The notes beneath the pieces were generated by a model. That model saw only the letters and a list, made by a program, of their open reading frames with translations. It was not told where the DNA came from and made no database searches. From Sinorhizobium terangae (GTDB lineage: Bacteria > Pseudomonadota > Alphaproteobacteria > Rhizobiales > Rhizobiaceae), in assembly GCF_029714365.1 (NCBI RefSeq), contig NZ_CP121659.1, positions 372,001-436,000 of the forward strand: a DNA stretch of 64,000 nucleotides, given 5' to 3'. Position 1 is the first letter of the stretch. Each line of letters begins with the position of its first letter. Positions 26,696 to 35,776 of this stretch are shown one piece after another. The translations under genes were made by a program, and so were the position numbers.

Positions 26696-28192
26696 TCAGA
26701 GGAAAAGGCCGGAAAGGATGAGATAGACGAACGCCGAGAGCAGGGCAGACGCCGGCACGGTGATGACCCAGGCCGCAACGATCGTCAGGAAATGGGAGCG
26801 GCGCACCAGCCGGCGTCGACGCACCTCGGCAAAATTGGCTTCCGCCTTGCTCATGAAATCTTCCTGCCCGGTCTTTCGGCGCACATATTCCAGCCGGCGC
26901 CTGGAGTGGCGCGTGTACCATTCGCGGAAGAAGCCGACGCCGAAGACCGCACCGACCGCCGTGTGCGTGGAACTGATCGGCAGACCAAGCGCGGAGGCAA
27001 GCAGCACGGTGACTGCCGTCGCAAGTGCAACGCAGAAGGCGCGCATGGGATTGAGGCGCGTGATCTCTTCACCGACGACCCGGATCAGGAGCGGCCCGTA
27101 AAGCAGCAGGCCGATGGAGATGCCGAGCGCGCCGATCAGCAGCACCCAGAACGGTGCCCTCGCGCTTTCCGTCGATACGGCGCCATTGACTGCGGAAACG
27201 ATCGCCGACAGTGGACCAATCGCATTGGAAACGTCATTTGCACCGTGGGCAAAGGAAAGCAGCGCCGCTGAGAATATCAGCGGCATGCGGAACAGCTTGC
27301 GCAGCGACTGGTTGCGGTTGTCGAGCCCCTCCGACTGGCGGTGGATCCACGGCTTGCTCGCCACATAACAGACGATGCCCATGAACAGGCCGACCAGGAG
27401 ACCGGTCGAAGGGGAAATGATGGCCACATGAACGAGCGCAAAAACCGCCACATAGGCGGTGAAGGCGCCCGCCGTCACAGCCAGGACGATCGGCATCCAG
27501 CGCCGCGCGGCCTCGATCTTGTCCTCGCGATAGATGATGAATTCCTTGAGAACGGCCAGGAAGATCGCTGCGATGGCGCCGCCAAGCAGCGGTGATATCG
27601 ACCAGCTTGCCGTAATGCCGGCGAGCGCCCACCATTTGACGCTGGAAAGACCGGCGGCGGTCATGCCGGCGCCGACGATGCCGCCGATGATCGAATGGGT
27701 GGTGGATACGGGTGCGCGGGAAAAGGTGGCGATGTTGATCCAGGCTGCGGACGAGATCAGCGCGGCCATCATCACCCATACGAGCGTCTGAGGATCGACG
27801 AGCCCTCCGTCGACGATGCCGGCCTCGATTGTAAGCGTGACCTTCCGGCCTGCGGTCAACGCGCCGGCGATTTCGAAGACGGCAGCGATCGCCAGGGCCG
27901 TCGCCATCGTCATCGCCTTTGCGCCGACGGCGGCGCCGACGTTGTTCGTCACGTCGTTGGCGCCGATGTTCATCGCCATGTAGCCGGCAATCGCCGCTGC
28001 GGCGACGACGATTGCAGCACCCGACGAGCCGACAACGTAGATTGCCGCAAACGCCATGCTGAGAATCAGGAAGAGCAGCGCCAGGCCAGGGGCCGCCAGC
28101 CTGCGCATGACGTGATGAGAGGCCTCTTCGGCAAGGCTGAGCTTGTCGAGGTCCTTGTCCAGGGTCAGCTTTTCCAGGCGCGGCTTTGCCAC
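26696..28192 (-). CDS. pit: PiT-family inorganic phosphate transporter
   Basis: Proton/phosphate symporter of 498 residues with about 11-12 membrane helices. Both PiT signature repeats are visible: [20 protein letters not shown] in the first half and [19 protein letters not shown] in the second, along with [16 protein letters not shown] and [17 protein letters not shown] cytoplasmic N-terminus of about 45 residues precedes helix one. The start is GTG 28192 (AATGGAG eight bases upstream); the longer TTG frame to 28246 has no ribosome site. Low-affinity phosphate uptake is expected. Confidence 0.92.
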   Translation of the reverse strand: MAKPRLEKLTLDKDLDKLSLAEEASHHVMRRLAAPGLALLFLILSMAFAAIYVVGSSGAAIVVAAAAIAGYMAMNIGANDVTNNVGAAVGAKAMTMATALAIAAVFEIAGALTAGRKVTLTIEAGIVDGGLVDPQTLVWVMMAALISSAAWINIATFSRAPVSTTHSIIGGIVGAGMTAAGLSSVKWWALAGITASWSISPLLGGAIAAIFLAVLKEFIIYREDKIEAARRWMPIVLAVTAGAFTAYVAVFALVHVAIISPSTGLLVGLFMGIVCYVASKPWIHRQSEGLDNRNQSLRKLFRMPLIFSAALLSFAHGANDVSNAIGPLSAIVSAVNGAVSTESARAPFWVLLIGALGISIGLLLYGPLLIRVVGEEITRLNPMRAFCVALATAVTVLLASALGLPISSTHTAVGAVFGVGFFREWYTRHSRRRLEYVRRKTGQEDFMSKAEANFAEVRRRRLVRRSHFLTIVAAWVITVPASALLSAFVYLILSGLFL

Positions 28193-28327
28193 GGATCGAT
28201 CTCCATTGTCATAATCGCCAGTAACGGTACGGGCGAGCGCGTTCAAGCGGAATTGAAAGGAGAATGACAGCTAGATCGATGCCGGCTTTCCAAGCACGGC
28301 TGATGTTGTCCGCCGACGTTTTGCGGT

Positions 28328-28834
28328 TTAGCCGTTCGCGCTCTTGGGCAGGGATGCGGGTGCCGCCGCCATCCGTTCTCCGAACGCCAGGATAAGGCTT
28401 TTCAGCGAGGGTTCGGCAACGCGGCTCGCCGCCTCCTTGCAGTCGACCCATTCAAGGCGCCGGGTACCCTTTTCAGGGAAGTTCTTGCAGAAGTCATCGA
28501 CTTCGAGCGCGTGTACCTGGACCTTGCAGGAGACCTTCAGGCCATGGTTCATGCGCTTCTGATAGACATAGGCGCCGATCGCGGCTTTCTGCGCCTTGCC
28601 CTTCACACCTGCCTCCTCATAGGCCTCGCGTTCGGCGACCTCATGGGCCCGCTTGCCCTGCATCGGCCAGCCCTTGGGAATGACCCAGCGGCCGGTATCG
28701 CGGCTGGTGATCAGGAGGATCTCCAGCGCACCCGTCTTCTTGCGGATCCGGTAGCAGAGCGCAGCATACTGCATGCGCGCCGGGCGACGCAGCATCAGAT
28801 GCACATCAGCAGCTAACCGGTTCAGGAAGTTCAA
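28328..28834 (-). CDS. NUDIX hydrolase
   Basis: A 168-residue protein containing a complete Nudix box, GKRAHEVAEREAYEEAGV, at about residues 60-77, preceded by the strand VIPKGWPMQ. These enzymes cleave nucleoside diphosphates linked to another group, including (di)nucleoside and inositol polyphosphates. The subgroup (RDTGRWVIPKGWPM) is close to rhizobial diphosphoinositol/ApnA-type hydrolases. The start is TTG 28834; ATG 28795 is an alternative, and the N-terminal 20 residues are poorly conserved by eye. Confidence 0.83.
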   Translation of the reverse strand: MNFLNRLAADVHLMLRRPARMQYAALCYRIRKKTGALEILLITSRDTGRWVIPKGWPMQGKRAHEVAEREAYEEAGVKGKAQKAAIGAYVYQKRMNHGLKVSCKVQVHALEVDDFCKNFPEKGTRRLEWVDCKEAASRVAEPSLKSLILAFGERMAAAPASLPKSANG

Positions 28835-29074
28835 TGGGTCGATGCTCCTGCGAATCGATAGACATCAATTACTGCACAAGTATGGCGCGCCTATCTTGTC
28901 TGTAAATGACCTCAGACCAGCGATAAACTGGCGAGACCGCGTTGCGGTTCCGACAGTATCGCCCCGTCCAATGCCAAATATATGTACGCGCTTTAATTTC
29001 GCCAAAAAGCGAGGCTCGGCCTGGGTCGCATCCGGCGGATTTCATCGAGATCACGGGGGCGGCCGAGCCCGATA

Positions 29075-29914
29075 TTAGGACCCGGCACGATCCCGCTGCT
29101 GAAGACGCAGCCGCGCGATGCGCGCCCATTCGCCGGTGCGCTCCGCTTCGTATGCCGCGGCGGCGACGAAGTCGATATGGCTTTGCGCCGCCGCCTTGGC
29201 GGCCTCCGGGTCACGAGCCATGATGGCATCGTAGATCGCCTCATGCTGTGCGAGAAGCCGGTCGCGCGCGCCCGGAGCGCCGAACACCGACGTGCGGTGA
29301 AAGAATATCCCCTGGGTCAGGAGCCGGTAGCAGGCGCGCAGCGTATGCAGGAGGATGATGTTGTGCGCGCTTTCGCCGATCGCGTTGTGCAGCTCGATGT
29401 CGGCTGAGAGCTCCTCGTCGAAATCGCCGTTGCGGTGTGCGGCCCGCATCCGCTCGATGACGCGCGTGAGAATGTCGCGGTCGAAATCGGTGGCGCGGCT
29501 TGCTGCAAGCTCCGCAGTCAGGCCCTCGAGCTCCCGCCGGTACTCCAGGTAGTCCTGTGTCGCCTTGTGGTGGCGCCCGATAAGCTCGATCAGCGGCTTG
29601 GAGAAGATCTGGCCGACCACGTCGGCGACGAACGTGCCGCCGCCATGCCGGCTTTCCACGAGTCCGCGTGCCTCCAGCTCCTTGAGGGCTTCGCGCAGGA
29701 TCGGCCTCGACACGTCGAAACGCTTCGACAGCTCCCGCTCACCCGGCAACCGGTCGCCGTCGCGCAACACGCCTTCGAGGATCAGAAGCTCGATCTGCTG
29801 CACGACCTCGTCCGCCGTCCGGCTGTGGCTGATGCGTGCATAGAGGTCGAGCTGGTCTTCGGTCACGGCAATGTCTCCCGATGGAGGGAGACGCTTCCCG
29901 CTTTTCTCCTCCAT
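29075..29914 (-). CDS. GntR-family regulator, FadR (FCD) subfamily
   Basis: About 279 residues. An N-terminal winged helix (GDRLPGERELSKRFDVSRPI, LREALKELEARGLVESRHGG, GTFV) is followed by a helical FCD effector domain with metal-ligand residues (IELHNAIGE, QHEAIYDAI, SHIDFV). Such proteins respond to organic acids: glycolate, lactate, pyruvate, gluconate. The ATG 29914 is chosen over the TTG at 29989, because the region between carries an inverted repeat that looks like its own operator. The glycolate oxidase genes start 2.5 kb away, so a GlcC-like role is possible but not shown. Confidence 0.83.
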   Translation of the reverse strand: MEEKSGKRLPPSGDIAVTEDQLDLYARISHSRTADEVVQQIELLILEGVLRDGDRLPGERELSKRFDVSRPILREALKELEARGLVESRHGGGTFVADVVGQIFSKPLIELIGRHHKATQDYLEYRRELEGLTAELAASRATDFDRDILTRVIERMRAAHRNGDFDEELSADIELHNAIGESAHNIILLHTLRACYRLLTQGIFFHRTSVFGAPGARDRLLAQHEAIYDAIMARDPEAAKAAAQSHIDFVAAAAYEAERTGEWARIARLRLQQRDRAGS

Positions 29915-29944
29915 GTCCGGCCGCAATCTAGCAGGCTCGGGAAA

Positions 29945-29965
29945 GTGGTCAAATTGATTGTCCAC
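29945..29965. promoter_or_regulatory. Putative FadR-type operator upstream of the GntR gene
   Basis: GTGGTCAA (29945-29952) and TTGTCCAC (29958-29965) form an inverted repeat around five bases (one mismatch per arm). It lies 31-51 bases upstream of the chosen start and would allow autoregulation. Confidence 0.5.
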
Positions 29966-30058
29966 TTCGTCACGGGTAGCGACTGACAAAAGTCAAACTG
30001 CGTCAATGCGTCCTGTTCAATTTGCTCGACTGGTTGATAAGAAAGTGGTGATGAACGC

Positions 30059-31354
30059 GTGAGGGGGATGAAGCGCTTCATGGCAAAGGGCAGTTTTGCA
30101 TTTCCGTCCGCGCCGCTGCGTGCGCAGGTTCTCGGTGAGGTTCACTCGCGCCCCTATGCGCTGGTGACGACGCCTCGCGTCATTTTTCAGCTTGCCTTCA
30201 TGACTGAAGGCGGCTCGATCGTGGATCACGCAGTCTTGTCCGAGCTGTCGCGCTCACGCGGCATCGCGCCGCCCGGTCGTGATGCCAATCACCATGCCAT
30301 GCCTTGGGGGCAGGGCACGCTGCGCTGGGAACGGCACACGGAATTCTCCACCTATTTCTGGGACGCTCCGGCGCCGGACCATTTCGGCGGCGAGGTGCCC
30401 ATCCACCCGTTCGGTGACGGGTTTTCGCCGCCGGGAACCCTGATTTCCGGTATTCGGCTCGAAATCCGGCCGGACACGCCGGAGACGCGCGAGGCGATCA
30501 AGGCCTTCGACCCGACCAGCCTCTGTTACAGCGAAACCAAGAACGGGCAGGCGGTACTCGTGACCGATTTTCGCCAGAACGGCGACGGGCTGACGCAGAT
30601 TCTCGTCATCGACCGCGGCCTGACGGAAGCGGGTACGGGCGCGCTGGTGCAGCGCCTGCTCGATATCGAGACCTATCGCACGCTCGCCATGCTCGGCCTG
30701 CCGCTGGCGCAATCGCTGTCGCCGGAAATCCGCAGGACGGAGGACGGCCTGACCGGAATCACCCAGCGGATGAAGGAAAACGTCCGCGAAGAGGCCGACG
30801 AGATGCTCTCCGAAATCACCCGGCTTGCGGCCGACGTCGAGGCCGGTGCCGCCCTCAGCCTCTATCGTTTCGGTGCCAGCCGCGCCTATTACGGCATCGT
30901 GCAGGAGCGCATTCGCACACTGGCCGAGACGGCCGTGCCCGGCTACGAAACGATCGGCACCTTTCTCGAACGTCGGTTGGCGCCGGCGATGCGGACCTGT
31001 CAATCGGTCGAGGAGCGTCAGGCAAACCTGTCTCGCAAGCTGGCGCGTGCCACGGCGCTTCTCAGAAGCTGGATCGATGTCGAACTCGAAAAACAGAACA
31101 GCGCCCTGCTGAACTCGATGGATCGCCGGGCCAAGCTGCAGTTGCGCCTCCAGCAGACCGTAGAAGGCCTGTCGGTTGCCGCCATTTCCTACTATGTGGT
31201 CGGGCTGTTCGGCTATCTCGCCAAGGCCGTGAGCCACGAACTGCCGGTCGATCCCAACCTTCTGACCGGCCTTGCCGTCCCATTTGCTGTCCTCGGCGTC
31301 TGGCTCGTCGTCCGCCGCATCCGTCGCCACCACGAGGAAAGCGCGCAGAAATAA
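30059..31354 (+). CDS. DUF3422 family membrane-anchored protein
   Basis: A 431-residue protein of the DUF3422 family, common in alpha- and betaproteobacteria. Family features are ALRAQVLGEVHSRPY near residue 20-33, HTEFSTYFWDAP and the long helical central region with VQRLLDIETYRTLAMLGLPL. The C-terminus carries two membrane helices (ISYYVVGLFGYLAKAV and LLTGLAVPFAVLGVWLVV), so the bulk lies in the cytosol and is tethered to the membrane. GTG 30059, ATG 30068 and ATG 30080 are all possible starts. Biochemical role unknown. Confidence 0.85.
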   Translation: MRGMKRFMAKGSFAFPSAPLRAQVLGEVHSRPYALVTTPRVIFQLAFMTEGGSIVDHAVLSELSRSRGIAPPGRDANHHAMPWGQGTLRWERHTEFSTYFWDAPAPDHFGGEVPIHPFGDGFSPPGTLISGIRLEIRPDTPETREAIKAFDPTSLCYSETKNGQAVLVTDFRQNGDGLTQILVIDRGLTEAGTGALVQRLLDIETYRTLAMLGLPLAQSLSPEIRRTEDGLTGITQRMKENVREEADEMLSEITRLAADVEAGAALSLYRFGASRAYYGIVQERIRTLAETAVPGYETIGTFLERRLAPAMRTCQSVEERQANLSRKLARATALLRSWIDVELEKQNSALLNSMDRRAKLQLRLQQTVEGLSVAAISYYVVGLFGYLAKAVSHELPVDPNLLTGLAVPFAVLGVWLVVRRIRRHHEESAQK

Positions 31355-31364
31355 CGCCGCGCGG

Positions 31365-32261
31365 CTATTGCTCCCAATAGGGCACCGGCCCGTAAAGCGC
31401 GGCGAGGTAATCGATAAAGAGACGGACCTTGGCGGGCAGGAATTGCCGGCTTGGATAAACGGCCGAGAGCGCCAGGTTGCGGGAACCTTCCCATTGCGGC
31501 AGCACCTGGACCAACTGTCCGGAGCGCAGTTCCTTGCCGATGTCCCAGGTGGAGCGCAGCGCGATTCCGGCCCCGGCGATCACCGCCTCGCGGATGATCT
31601 CCGATGAGTTGGTGACGAGCGGCCCCTCCGGGCGATAGGTGAGGCTGCCGCCGGGCCCTTCCAGCTTCCAGTTGTCGTTATTGTGGGCCGGCAGGCAGAC
31701 ATGATTCGCGAGATCGTCGATTTCACGCGGGAGACCGTGGCGGGCGACATAGCTCGGTGCGGCGCAGAGGAGGCGACGGACAGGCGCGAGCTTGCGCGCG
31801 ACGAGGCTCGAATCCGTGAGTTCGCCGATCCTGACGGCAAGATCGAAACCCTCAGCGACGATATCGGCGAAATCGTCGCTGAGAACGATGTGGAGTTTGA
31901 GGTCCGGATGATCCTTCATGAAGCCCGTCAGATGCGGTGCGATATGCATGCGCCCGAAGGACGTCGGCGCGCTGATCCGGAGTGTTCCCTGCGCCTGCGA
32001 CGAGCGCCCGGAGGCGTAGGCTTCCGCGTCCTCGATACCGGCGAGAATGCCGAGGACGCGGTCGTAAAAACCTTGTCCGGCCTCCGTCAGCGAAATTTGC
32101 CGCGTGGTCCGCTGGAGAAGCCGCGTGCCGAGCCTGTCCTCCAGCCGCTTGACGCGCTTCGAGATCACCGCCGGAGATAGACTGAGCAGGCGTCCTGCCG
32201 CCGACATGCTGCCGGATGAGACGACCCGCGCAAAGATCTCGAGATCGCCGAGATTTGTCAT
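31365..32261 (-). CDS. LysR-family transcriptional regulator
   Basis: A 298-residue regulator. Helix-turn-helix at about residues 5-60 (LEIFARVVSSGSMSAAGRLL, SLSPAVISKRVKRLEDRLGT), effector domain from residue 92 (LRISAPTSFGRMHIAPHLTG). The form resembles the large CrgA/DmlR group. ATG 32261 is used. It converges with the DUF3422 gene (10-base gap), and a repeat separates its start from the rightward glcD gene, so control of glcD from here is possible but unproven. Confidence 0.87.
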   Translation of the reverse strand: MTNLGDLEIFARVVSSGSMSAAGRLLSLSPAVISKRVKRLEDRLGTRLLQRTTRQISLTEAGQGFYDRVLGILAGIEDAEAYASGRSSQAQGTLRISAPTSFGRMHIAPHLTGFMKDHPDLKLHIVLSDDFADIVAEGFDLAVRIGELTDSSLVARKLAPVRRLLCAAPSYVARHGLPREIDDLANHVCLPAHNNDNWKLEGPGGSLTYRPEGPLVTNSSEIIREAVIAGAGIALRSTWDIGKELRSGQLVQVLPQWEGSRNLALSAVYPSRQFLPAKVRLFIDYLAALYGPVPYWEQ

Positions 32262-32321
32262 CAATCTTGACCATTATTGCCGAAAACGAAAAGATCCCTA
32301 GCATCTGCCGGGTGTCGATCC

Positions 32322-32414
32322 TAGTGCATTCCGCTTTCACAAAGCGAATAAGATGCTCTAGATACAAAGTTCTACGGCGTTCTTTACGCGTTCATTTGAA
32401 CGCGTGGCGCACTA
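32322..32414 (-). repeat. Related two-palindrome repeat, diverged variant
   Basis: CTAGTGCATTCCGCTTTC and GAATAAGATGCTCTAG replace the usual second palindrome, but the other half follows the reverse consensus: AAAGTTCTACGGCGTTCTTT then ACGCGTTCATTTGAACGCGT and GGCGCACTAG. It is a mosaic of the two repeat types in this window. Confidence 0.55.
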
Positions 32415-32465
32415 GTGGTAAAGAAAAAATACCACTCGGTGGGCTGTATTGCTTGGGAGGATCCT

Positions 32466-33905
32466 ATGCCGGAGACGATCGGGTTTCTGAAACCGAAACA
32501 AGCCGTTCTGGATCGCCGGCAGGAAATTGTTGCCGATCTCAAGGATCTCCTGCCCAAGGGCTGCCTGATCAGCGAGGAGCGCGAGCTGAAGCCCTTCGAG
32601 ACCGATGCGTTCCTGGCCTATCGGCGGTTGCCGCTTGCCGTCGCCCTGCCGGAGACGACGGAACAGGTTTCTGCCGTGCTCAAATATTGCAGCCGCTACG
32701 GCGTTCCGGTCGTGCCGCGCGGCGCCGGCACGTCGCTCTCGGGCGGCGCCATCCCGCAGGAGGATGCCGTCGTCATCGGTCTTTCGAAAATGTCGCGCAT
32801 TCTCGACATCGACCTCTTCAACAGGACGGCCACGGTTCAGGCGGGCGTCACCAACCTTAACATCTCCGAGGCGGTCTCGGCGGACGGCTTCTTCTATGCG
32901 CCCGACCCCAGTTCGCAGCTCGCCTGCACCATCGGCGGCAATATCGGCATGAACTCCGGCGGCGCCCATTGCCTGAAATACGGGGTCACCACCAACAACC
33001 TCATGGGCGTGAAGATGGTGCTTTTCGACGGCACCGTGATCGAACTCGGAGGCAAGGCGCTGGACGCGGCCGGATACGACCTGCTCGGACTCGTCTGCGG
33101 TTCGGAAGGCCAGCTCGGCATCGTCACGGAAGCAACGGTGCGCTTGATCGCCAAGCCGGAAGGTGCGCGGCCGGTGCTCTTCGGATTCGCCTCGTCCGAG
33201 GCGGCCGGCGCCTGCGTTGCCGACGTCATCGGAGCGGGCATCATTCCCGTTGCCATCGAATTCATGGACAAGCCGGCGATCGAGATCTGCGAAGCCTTCG
33301 CGCATGCCGGTTACCCGCTCGATGTCGAGGCTCTGCTGATCGTCGAGGTCGAGGGGTCCGAGGCGGAGATGGACGCCATGCTTCAACGCATCATCGAGGT
33401 CGCTCGCCGCCACGGCGTCACCACGATCCGGGAATGCCAATCCGCATTGGAGGCGGCGCTGATCTGGAAGGGTCGGAAATCGGCTTTCGGCGCGACGGGC
33501 CGCATTGCGGACTATATCTGCATGGATGGCACCGTGCCGCTAAGCCAGCTTTCACATGTGTTGCGCAAGACCGGCGAGATCGTCGCCGGTTATGGCCTGC
33601 GCGTGGCAAACGTCTTCCACGCCGGTGACGGCAACATGCATCCGCTGATCCTCTACAACATAAACGATCCGGAGGATGCGGCGCGAGCCGAGGCGGCGGG
33701 CAACGACATCCTCAAGCTTTGCGTCGATGCCGGCGGCTGCCTGACGGGCGAGCATGGCGTCGGCATTGAGAAGCGTGATCTGATGCTGCACCAGTACAGC
33801 CGGGCCGATCTCGCCCAGCAGATGGCCGCGCGCTCGGCCTTCGATCCCGAGTGGATCCTCAACCCGTCGAAGGTTTTTCCGCTCGAAGGGCGTCCGACAG
33901 CATGA
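32466..33905 (+). CDS. glcD: Glycolate oxidase FAD-binding subunit GlcD
   Basis: Catalytic flavin subunit of the membrane-associated glycolate oxidase (glycolate to glyoxylate). It is 479 residues with an FAD PCMH domain (VVPRGAGTSLSGGAIPQEDA) and the CTIGGNIGMNSGG motif, and a C-terminal FAD-oxidase domain with NVFHAGDGNMHPLI and the GCLTGEHGVGIEKRDLM motif. GGGAGGAT lies five bases before the ATG. Its stop overlaps the glcE start (ATGA). Confidence 0.94.
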   Translation: MPETIGFLKPKQAVLDRRQEIVADLKDLLPKGCLISEERELKPFETDAFLAYRRLPLAVALPETTEQVSAVLKYCSRYGVPVVPRGAGTSLSGGAIPQEDAVVIGLSKMSRILDIDLFNRTATVQAGVTNLNISEAVSADGFFYAPDPSSQLACTIGGNIGMNSGGAHCLKYGVTTNNLMGVKMVLFDGTVIELGGKALDAAGYDLLGLVCGSEGQLGIVTEATVRLIAKPEGARPVLFGFASSEAAGACVADVIGAGIIPVAIEFMDKPAIEICEAFAHAGYPLDVEALLIVEVEGSEAEMDAMLQRIIEVARRHGVTTIRECQSALEAALIWKGRKSAFGATGRIADYICMDGTVPLSQLSHVLRKTGEIVAGYGLRVANVFHAGDGNMHPLILYNINDPEDAARAEAAGNDILKLCVDAGGCLTGEHGVGIEKRDLMLHQYSRADLAQQMAARSAFDPEWILNPSKVFPLEGRPTA

Positions 33906-35110
33906 TCGTCCACTTCGAACCGGCCAGCGCGGAGGGCATCGCCTCCGTCGTGCGCTCCGCAGCAGCAGAACGCGTCACCTTGGCAATCATCGGCGGTGGC
34001 ACGCGTGCGGGACTCGGCAATCCGGTGCGGACCGATCGGACGCTCTCGACGCGTCGCCTCTCCGGCATCGTCAGCTACAATCCGGCGGAAATGACCATGA
34101 GTGCGCTCGCCGGAACGCCGCTTGCCGAGGTCGAAGCCGCGCTGCGAGCCAAGGGTCAGATGCTTTCATTCGAGCCGATGGATCATAGGCCGATCTTCGC
34201 CACGTCCGGCGAACCGACGATCGGCGGAGTATTCGCCGCCAATGTTTCCGGTCCGCGGCGCTACGTCGCCGGTGCGGCGCGCGACAGCCTGCTCGGCGTG
34301 CGCTTCGTCAATGGCGCCGGTGACCTGATCAAGGCCGGCGGCCGGGTCATGAAGAACGTCACCGGGCTCGACCTCGTCAAGCTCATGGCGGGCTCCTACG
34401 GCACACTCGGGATCCTGACGGAAGTCACGTTCAAGGTGCTGCCCATTCCGCCGGCGGCCGCGACGGTGGTGGTTTCGGCCCTCAACGACGCCGAAGCTGC
34501 TGCGGCCATGGCCGAGACGATGGCACAGCCGGTGGAGGCTTCCGGCGCGGCACATCTGCCCGAGAGCGTGCGCGGGCGCTTCCTGGATGGCGCACTTCCC
34601 GACGGCGCGGCAACCGTGCTGAGGCTCGAAGGCTTGGCGGATTCCGTCGACATGCGTGCCGAGAGACTCAGCGCGGCCCTTTCGCGCTTCGGGCCGGTCT
34701 CACGGCTCGACGCTGACGCGACGCGTCTCTTGTGGGGGGAAATTCGCGACGTGAAACCCTACGCCGACGGTACGAGGCGGCCATTGTGGCGGGTGTCGGT
34801 CGCGCCGTCCGCCGGGCACCAGCTCGTCGCTGCGCTGCGCCTTCAAACGGGCGTCGATGCCTTTTATGATTGGCAGGGCGGGCTCGTCTGGCTGCGGATG
34901 GAGGCGGATGCCGAGGCGGAACTCGTGCGTCGCTATGTCGGCGCGCTCGGTGGGGGACACGCAAGCCTCGTGAGGGCTGGCGACGACGTGCGGGCCCGCA
35001 TTCCGGCTTTCGAACCGCAGGCACCGGCCGTCGCTCAGCTGACGGAGCGCATCCGCGCTCGGTTCGATCCAGCGCGGATTTTCAATCCGGGGCGCATCGC
35101 GGCGCCGTAG
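33902..35110 (+). CDS. glcE: Glycolate oxidase FAD-binding subunit GlcE
   Basis: Second flavin-fold subunit of glycolate oxidase, 402 residues. The FAD-binding PCMH part has LAIIGGGTRAGLGNPVRTDR and GGVFAANVSGPRRYVAGAAR, then VMKNVTGLDLVKLMAGSYGT, which is typical of GlcE. The C-terminus RIRARFDPARIFNPGRIA is conserved. The ATG overlaps the glcD stop, so the two subunits are made together. The frame continues upstream to 33851 inside glcD, but that extension is not GlcE-like. Confidence 0.93.
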   Translation: MIVHFEPASAEGIASVVRSAAAERVTLAIIGGGTRAGLGNPVRTDRTLSTRRLSGIVSYNPAEMTMSALAGTPLAEVEAALRAKGQMLSFEPMDHRPIFATSGEPTIGGVFAANVSGPRRYVAGAARDSLLGVRFVNGAGDLIKAGGRVMKNVTGLDLVKLMAGSYGTLGILTEVTFKVLPIPPAAATVVVSALNDAEAAAAMAETMAQPVEASGAAHLPESVRGRFLDGALPDGAATVLRLEGLADSVDMRAERLSAALSRFGPVSRLDADATRLLWGEIRDVKPYADGTRRPLWRVSVAPSAGHQLVAALRLQTGVDAFYDWQGGLVWLRMEADAEAELVRRYVGALGGGHASLVRAGDDVRARIPAFEPQAPAVAQLTERIRARFDPARIFNPGRIAAP

Positions 35111-35152
35111 GCGCCACCGCGATCCGTTCGAGAGATGCCAAGGGGGAATTCG

Positions 35153-35533
35153 ATGAGCGATACCGGTCCACAGGCACCGCTTTCCGGCCAGACCGATCGC
35201 TGGCTGGAACCGGGCAAGGTCAATATTCAGATCATCTACGTGCTTTACCTGATCGCATTTGTCATCGGCATCACGGCGCTCATCGGGATCGTGCTCGCCT
35301 ATCTCAACCGCGACAAGGCGGAGCCATGGGCGAGGACCCATTATATCTGGGCCATCCGTACCTTCTGGATCGCCTTGCTTTTCTGCATCGTCTCGGCCCT
35401 GCTCACGGTTTTGGTCATTGGCGTTCTAGGCTTTGTCGCCACGGCGGTGTGGATCGTCGTCAGATGCGTGATCGGCCTGCAGAAAGCGGCGCGGGAGGAG
35501 GCGATCACCAATCCCGAGAGCTGGCTCGTCTAG
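35153..35533 (+). CDS. DUF4870-like small membrane protein
   Basis: A 126-residue protein with three hydrophobic helices (about residues 24-48, 68-92 and 94-104) in an arrangement typical of the DUF4870/TIC20-like family. Conserved bits are the first-helix VLYLIAFVIGITALIGIVLAY, ending in the NRDKAEPWARTHYIWAIRTF loop. AGGGGGAA eight bases before ATG 35153 fixes the start. It sits within the glc operon, between glcE (42 bases upstream) and glcF, which is unusual. Its role in glycolate oxidation is unknown and may be accidental. Confidence 0.8.
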   Translation: MSDTGPQAPLSGQTDRWLEPGKVNIQIIYVLYLIAFVIGITALIGIVLAYLNRDKAEPWARTHYIWAIRTFWIALLFCIVSALLTVLVIGVLGFVATAVWIVVRCVIGLQKAAREEAITNPESWLV

Positions 35534-35638
35534 CTTTGGGGAGGCGAAATGCAGCAGGCGCTGAGATCTTCCCGCATTCCGCCCTAAATTATAGGAATGG
35601 TTCGACGGCTACGGATCGGCCGATCCGAATCGTCGCGG

Positions 35639-35742
35639 TCTACAGCGCCGCGCGTCCTATCAGGCGCGCAAAGGACGCTGTAGCACTTTGAATTGCTGCA
35701 TGTTTTGTCCTTAAATCGGCTAGGATTTAACGAAACATGCAG
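35639..35742 (+). repeat. Two-palindrome intergenic repeat (RIME-like), forward copy inside the glc locus
   Basis: GCGCGTCCTATCAGGCGCGC, AAAGGACGCTGTAGCACTTT, GAATTGCTGCATGTTTTG, CCTTAAATCGG / GGATTTAACG, AAACATGCAG. It stands between the membrane-protein gene and glcF, 35 bases before the glcF start. Confidence 0.8.
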
Positions 35743-35776
35743 TGGGCCCGCAGGGCCTGCCAGTTGGAGTATTCGG

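Noticed and set aside
35693-35776. Longer N-terminus of glcF starting in the repeat
   Set aside because: The first 28 codons are translated repeat sequence and match no GlcF; TTG 35777 has a ribosome site and the family N-terminus.
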